Origin: Viridibacillus sp050279675
Lineage (GTDB): Bacteria > Bacillota > Bacilli > Bacillales_A > Planococcaceae
Length of the DNA stretch: 64,000 nucleotides
Reading direction: 5' to 3'
Assembly (NCBI RefSeq): GCF_050279675.1
Contig: NZ_JBNNUK010000005.1
Span: 157,310 to 221,309, forward strand
Shown one piece after another: positions 60,008-64,000 of the stretch (positions are counted from its first letter, which is position 1; each line of letters begins with the position of its first letter). Under the pieces are notes generated by a model that did not search any database, was not told the origin of the DNA, and worked only from the letters and a program-made list of their open reading frames with translations. Both the position numbers and the translations under genes were made by a program.

Positions 60008-61753
60008 ATGGCGGATAAGAAGACTAGAGATCTTTATTTTTTTGTTTCACTTATGTTTGAAAAAAAACGTTTAATCCTGACAGGTATTTTGTTAACGATA
60101 ATCGCAACTTTCATTGATTTATTATCCCCTTTAGTTATGAAGCAAATAATTGATTCAGCAATTCCTGAAAAGAATTTCAAAGCATTGTTTATGCTTATTG
60201 TCATTTTAACCGTTTTACCTATACTATCAACAATTTTTAGAACTGTTCGAATGATACTAAATGTTAAAATCGGAGGGAATGTAACCGAAAAGTTAAGAAC
60301 GATGGCGTTCAAGAAGGCCTTTACACTATCATCAATTAATTTAAATCGTTTGAAACTTGGTGATATTGTAGATCGTGTAACTCGCACTTCGGGTATGATA
60401 GGTGAAGTATATATAGCAAATGAATTACTGAACGGTATTACAAGCCTATTCATGTTTATAGGGATGACTATATTTATGCTCAGCATTAGTTGGAAATTAA
60501 CATTAATCGCATTTTTAGTTGTTCCGCTCGTATTCATCATTACTTATATGTTAGGAAGAATATCAGAAACTAAAACAAAGAGTTATATGGAATATACAAA
60601 TAATGAAATGACTTTTTTTACGGAACTAATCAGTGGCATAAAAAATGTCCAAATCTTCTCCCAACAACAAAGTGAAATGAAAAACGTAAAGAATTTGTTG
60701 AGAAAACATAGAGAACTGTATTTAAATACGAGTATATATCGAAGGTCATATGCTGATATATTCAATCAATTGGTAAAGTCATTGGCATTAGGAATAGTAT
60801 TTGCTGTAGGTGCTTGGGATATTAGTAATAATCAGTTAAGTATTGGATCACTTGTTGCTTTCACAGTATATGTTCCTCAGCTATACACTTTAGTAAATGA
60901 AATACAAACTGCTTATATGGGGACTACTAATGTTAGGCCAATCATAAAGCAATTAAATACATTTTTAGATATACAGGAACCCATTATTGAAATTCCAAAT
61001 GCAATTCCTCTAAAAAATGTCAGAGGTGAAATAGAGTTTCAAAATGTCTCGTTTACATATGAAAACAATCGCGCGGGTTTAGAAAATGTCTCTTTTAAAG
61101 TACAGACTGGAGAAATTATTGGAATAGTTGGAGGTTCAGGCGGTGGTAAAACAACAATATTAGAATTATTAATGCGTTTCTATGACCCAACAGAAGGGAC
61201 AGTATGTATTGATGGGGTTGATATTTCAAAATATAATCTTATTGATTTTAGAAATGCTATAGGATTAGTAACACAGGATCCTTTTCTTTGGAATAAATCA
61301 ATAAAAGAAAATCTAATTTATGGAGTTCCTAATGCGACTGAAGATCAAATATTACGCGCAATTAAAATAGCACAACTAGAAGAATTTGTAGATAGTTTAC
61401 CAGCAGGATATGAAACAGTAGTTGGAGAGCGTGGTGTTCGTATCTCAGGAGGAGAAAAACAACGTTTAGCTATTGCAAGAGCTATATTAAAAGATCCACC
61501 CATCATTCTGTTAGATGAACCTACATCTGCATTAGATGCTAATACTGAATCCTTATTACAATCTCAAATGGAAGAAGTTTTTAAAGGGAAAACAATCGTT
61601 TTAGTAGCACATAGACTAGCTACAATACGAAATGCATCTAAGATTTTAGTGTTAGATAATGGGGAAATAGTTGAGTTTGGTACGCCTAATGAACTGATTA
61701 ATAATAAAGGAGCTTATTATGACTTATTATCAAAACAAGTTTCCACAAATTGA
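60008..61753 (+). CDS. ABC transporter, fused permease/ATPase (MsbA/LmrA type)
   Basis: This 581-residue half-transporter has six membrane helices in residues 1-300 and a C-terminal ATPase. Walker A is GGSGGGKTT, the Q-loop is VTQDPF, the signature is RISGGEKQRLAIARA, Walker B is PPIILLDEPTSALD and the H-loop is VAHRLAT. It should act as a homodimeric (or partnered) exporter of lipids, drugs or peptides. The ATG follows GCGGGG. The C26 peptidase gene lies 145 bp downstream with no terminator seen between, so co-transcription is possible. Confidence 0.92.
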   Translation: MADKKTRDLYFFVSLMFEKKRLILTGILLTIIATFIDLLSPLVMKQIIDSAIPEKNFKALFMLIVILTVLPILSTIFRTVRMILNVKIGGNVTEKLRTMAFKKAFTLSSINLNRLKLGDIVDRVTRTSGMIGEVYIANELLNGITSLFMFIGMTIFMLSISWKLTLIAFLVVPLVFIITYMLGRISETKTKSYMEYTNNEMTFFTELISGIKNVQIFSQQQSEMKNVKNLLRKHRELYLNTSIYRRSYADIFNQLVKSLALGIVFAVGAWDISNNQLSIGSLVAFTVYVPQLYTLVNEIQTAYMGTTNVRPIIKQLNTFLDIQEPIIEIPNAIPLKNVRGEIEFQNVSFTYENNRAGLENVSFKVQTGEIIGIVGGSGGGKTTILELLMRFYDPTEGTVCIDGVDISKYNLIDFRNAIGLVTQDPFLWNKSIKENLIYGVPNATEDQILRAIKIAQLEEFVDSLPAGYETVVGERGVRISGGEKQRLAIARAILKDPPIILLDEPTSALDANTESLLQSQMEEVFKGKTIVLVAHRLATIRNASKILVLDNGEIVEFGTPNELINNKGAYYDLLSKQVSTN

Positions 61754-61898
61754 TTCGATTATGGATTCGGTTAATAAAACAGCATATTTAAAATACCTAC
61801 TATCAAATGGTGGTATGCAAATTCTTCATTAAACTTAGTACTAGACATAATATAATAATAAAAAATTCCTTTTGATAAAAGGAGAAATGAGGTTTAAT

Positions 61899-62600
61899 GT
61901 GAAACCAGTTATCGGTATTTCTTCAAGCCTAAATGAACAATTACTTACACTTCCAACTGACAATATTCATGCTATTTCAAAGTTTGGTGGTTTACCTATT
62001 GTCCTTCCTAATTATAAGGAAACTGAAGCCGATTTAATTGTAGAAATGATTGATGGGTTACTGTTAACGGGTGGAGGAGATATTGATCCAATACTTTTTG
62101 GAGAAGAGCCTCATCAAAAGCTTGGTTCTATAACGCCCGAGCGAGACGCATTTGAAGTTGCTATCGTCAAGGAAATGTTACTCCAGAATAAGCCGATTTT
62201 AGGGATTTGTAGAGGTGCGCAAATTCTAAATATAGCTGTAGGTGGTGACATGTTTCAGGACATTTATACGCAAACCGAAGAGAATCTTTTACAACATCAA
62301 CAACAAGCACCACGTTGGCATGCATCCCATTTTGTACATGTAGAGGACAATACGCTGCTAAAGTCAATTGCTCAAAAGGGGAAATTTAAAGTGAATAGTT
62401 TCCATCATCAAGCAAATAGAAAGATACCCGGTGAATTTGTAGTATCAGCGGTAGCAAGTGATGGCGTTATTGAAGCTTTTGAAAGCAAAAATCATCACTT
62501 TGTCATGGGTGTTCAATGGCATCCAGAGTGTTTGTTGTTAAATAATGATGATACCTCAGCAGAAATAATGAAGGCATTTATCAATGCATGTATAAAATAA
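61899..62600 (+). CDS. Gamma-glutamyl-gamma-aminobutyrate hydrolase-like (peptidase C26) protein
   Basis: This protein of about 233 residues is a class I glutamine-amidotransferase-fold hydrolase. The nucleophile Cys is in GICRGAQILNIAVGG, the His/Glu pair in GVQWHPE, and TGGGDIDPILFGEEP is the PuuD/C26 hallmark. It should hydrolyse gamma-glutamyl compounds. Upstream in-frame starts exist at 61872 (TTG) and 61887 (ATG), but the GTG at 61899 follows GAGG at a good distance and matches the family N-terminus KPVIGIS. Confidence 0.9.
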   Translation: MKPVIGISSSLNEQLLTLPTDNIHAISKFGGLPIVLPNYKETEADLIVEMIDGLLLTGGGDIDPILFGEEPHQKLGSITPERDAFEVAIVKEMLLQNKPILGICRGAQILNIAVGGDMFQDIYTQTEENLLQHQQQAPRWHASHFVHVEDNTLLKSIAQKGKFKVNSFHHQANRKIPGEFVVSAVASDGVIEAFESKNHHFVMGVQWHPECLLLNNDDTSAEIMKAFINACIK

Positions 62601-62607
62601 CATGTAC

Positions 62608-62640
62608 AAGCGACTGTATTTAATCAGTCGTTTTTTGTTT
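62608..62640 (+). terminator. Short terminator after the C26 gene
   Basis: CGACTG (62611-62616) and CAGTCG (62625-62630) with an 8-nt loop, then TTTTTTG. Short stem but a clear T-run. Confidence 0.65.
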
Positions 62641-62791
62641 GAAAAATAGCTCATTTCGGTGAGCTAAATGCTCTCCATTACTGTGTTGATAATTATATTC
62701 GGATAAATACGCTAAAGAAAATTATTTTAGATTCATGAATCCTTTTTTTATGGGAAAACTATCGTAAGTCCAAAAAAGGAGGTATCTTAGC

Positions 62792-63787
62792 TTGAGTCAA
62801 CGGCTTCGATTCATGCTTTTCTTAAGCACATTTTTCTTTGTTATTTCAACCAATGTTTCAGCTGCTGAAGAACCAACGAGAGAGCAAATTCTAGAACAAC
62901 GCATGGAATTCTATATAAAATATTCAAATGATACAATGCCGTGGTATTACTTAGCAGCTGTTGACCAATTTGAAAGGAATATTGAACAAGTTCGTAATGA
63001 TATACCTAAAAGAGAAGGTGTACTCGCTATTCAGTTTGCAGATGACTTTTGGACGGGGATACTGAATCCTAAAAAGGATGATACAAACTTAAAATCCATT
63101 GGTTTCTTTAATGGGAATGGTGCTGATGGAAACAATGATGGTGTTGCAGATCGTCAAAATGATGATGATGTCATGTACACACTTGCTGAGTACTTAAGTG
63201 TACATGGAACTGATGAAAAAGGTTTTAAACATGCTTTAAAGGAATATTATAAGGTTGATGATACGGTAAACCAAATCATTACGAATGCAAAAATTTATGC
63301 GAAATTTAAAACGTTGAATTTAGATAAGCGAGCATTCCCACTTTCCATTAAACATGATTACAGTTATAGGAGTACTTGGGGAGCCTCGAGAGGTTGGGGC
63401 GGACGTAGGATGCATGAAGGAACTGATTTGTTTGCCTCATATGGTGTTCCAGTGAAATCTGCTACATATGGTCTCGTTGAGGTCATGGGCTGGAACGAAT
63501 TTGGAGGCTGGAGAATCGGCATACGCGATAATAATAATACTTATCATTATTATGCCCATTTATCCAGTTATGAAAAAGGGATAAAATTGGGAGACATCGT
63601 TGAGCCAGGAACAGTAGTTGGTTATGTAGGAAGTTCCGGATATGGTAAGAAAGGAACTTCAGGAAAATTCCCTCCGCATTTACACTACGGCATGTATAAA
63701 TACAACGGAAGAAATGAATGGGCATTTGATCCGTTTCCTTCACTAAGACTTTGGGAGCAAGCAGAAAAAGGTACGAAAAAAATATAG
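62792..63787 (+). CDS. lytH: LytH-like secreted M23 peptidase
   Basis: This 331-residue protein has a signal peptide (LRFMLFLSTFFFVISTNVSA), an N-terminal helical domain (about 28-180) and a C-terminal LytM/M23 metallopeptidase domain (about 195-320). Zinc and catalytic residues appear in MHEGTDLF, YHYYAHL and HLHYGMY. The overall layout and length resemble B. subtilis LytH, an L-alanyl-D-glutamate endopeptidase of spore cortex maturation. The TTG at 62792 follows AAAGGAGGT. The symbol is based on resemblance. Confidence 0.83.
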   Translation: MSQRLRFMLFLSTFFFVISTNVSAAEEPTREQILEQRMEFYIKYSNDTMPWYYLAAVDQFERNIEQVRNDIPKREGVLAIQFADDFWTGILNPKKDDTNLKSIGFFNGNGADGNNDGVADRQNDDDVMYTLAEYLSVHGTDEKGFKHALKEYYKVDDTVNQIITNAKIYAKFKTLNLDKRAFPLSIKHDYSYRSTWGASRGWGGRRMHEGTDLFASYGVPVKSATYGLVEVMGWNEFGGWRIGIRDNNNTYHYYAHLSSYEKGIKLGDIVEPGTVVGYVGSSGYGKKGTSGKFPPHLHYGMYKYNGRNEWAFDPFPSLRLWEQAEKGTKKI

Positions 63788-63823
63788 AAAAAAGTACTGA
63801 ATTATGGAATAAGTAACTCGGGA

Positions 63824-64000
63824 CTGACCCCAAAAGTATAGACAAATAAAAAAAGCATCTTCGATTGAATTCGGGTTTAGATACCTAAAATTCAATTAGG
63901 AGGTGTTTTTTTATGGGAACAAGAGTGAGTTATCCATATGATTTGAAAATGAAGGCTATTGAAATGCGATTAACAGGTATACCTGTGAAACAGGTTTTAA
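63824..64000 (+). mobile_element. Left end of an IS3-family element, cut by the window edge
   Basis: TGACCCCAAAAGT near 63824 resembles the terminal repeat of IS3-family elements. A short leader is followed by the OrfA start. The right end is outside the window. Confidence 0.75.
63913..64000 (+). CDS. IS3-family transposase OrfA, N-terminal part
   Basis: The ATG at 63913 follows TAGGAGGTG. The first 29 residues (MGTRVSYPYDLKMKAIEMRL, then TGIPVKQVL) match the helix-turn-helix start of IS3-type OrfA proteins. The gene continues past the window end, so completeness cannot be judged. Confidence 0.85.
   Translation, partial: MGTRVSYPYDLKMKAIEMRLTGIPVKQVL

Noticed and set aside
60034..60540. 168-codon minus-strand frame opposite the ABC exporter
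   Set aside because: It is antisense to the membrane domain of a clear ABC transporter and has no supporting signals.

Overview
The window is a 64 kb piece of a low-GC Firmicute chromosome. Strong purine-rich ribosome binding sites, frequent TTG and GTG starts, T-rich intrinsic terminators, a Bce-type antibiotic-sensing module, an extra RNase J, a CBP21-like chitin LPMO, a YjiH-HutU-HutI operon and a LytH-like peptidase point to a Bacillaceae/Planococcaceae organism, probably close to Lysinibacillus or Solibacillus. The genus is an inference from gene content and style; no rRNA gene is present. No rRNA, tRNA or CRISPR was seen.

Layout. 0.3-2.7 kb: arsenic operon arsR-acr3 plus arsM, with two related ArsR-type operators, followed by a MITE-like element. 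3-8.3 kb: small unlinked genes (LOG protein, GNAT, histidine phosphatase, membrane proteins). 8.6-13.6 kb: a BceRS-like two-component system convergent with its BceAB-like ABC transporter, with a BceR-type box in front of bceA. 13.7-16.5 kb: GNAT, beta-lactamase-fold hydrolase, a 21-bp-period repeat array and a HEAT-repeat protein. 17-21 kb: RNase J, an IS30 scar and the chitin LPMO. 21.1-27.4 kb: a run of single small genes and gene ruins separated by seven or eight copies of a short palindrome, all in one orientation. This cassette-like layout is the most unusual feature of the window. 27.4-37 kb: more single-gene accessory units (AraC, CD3324 family, several GNATs, MBL fold, ASCH, NUDIX, a GNAT-pentapeptide fusion, APH, YnfA) with a second 21-bp-derived array that contains an assembly gap (N run 30112-30209). 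37-39.5 kb: DUF5068-like lipoprotein and alkaline phosphatase with a clear Pho box. 40-48 kb: further single genes (GNATs, HIT, GDPD, MerR-like, uridine kinase-like) and a Tn3 transposase ruin. 48-57 kb: a YesN-like AraC-type response regulator, an isolated pair of phage-tail-spike-like genes, and yjiH-hutU-hutI. A tandem 15-bp motif is shared by the regulator promoter and the hut promoter. 57-64 kb: ECF sigma/anti-sigma pair with its own ECF promoter, 2,3-butanediol dehydrogenase, ABC exporter, C26 peptidase, LytH-like peptidase and the left end of an IS3-family element cut by the window edge.

How it works together: the coherent systems are arsenic detoxification (efflux plus methylation), peptide-antibiotic sensing and resistance, histidine catabolism with a probable dedicated regulator, phosphate scavenging, chitin attack and an envelope-stress type sigma pair. 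Much of the rest is accessory, with eight GNAT acetyltransferase genes and at least eight broken genes or fragments, which fits rapid gene gain and decay.
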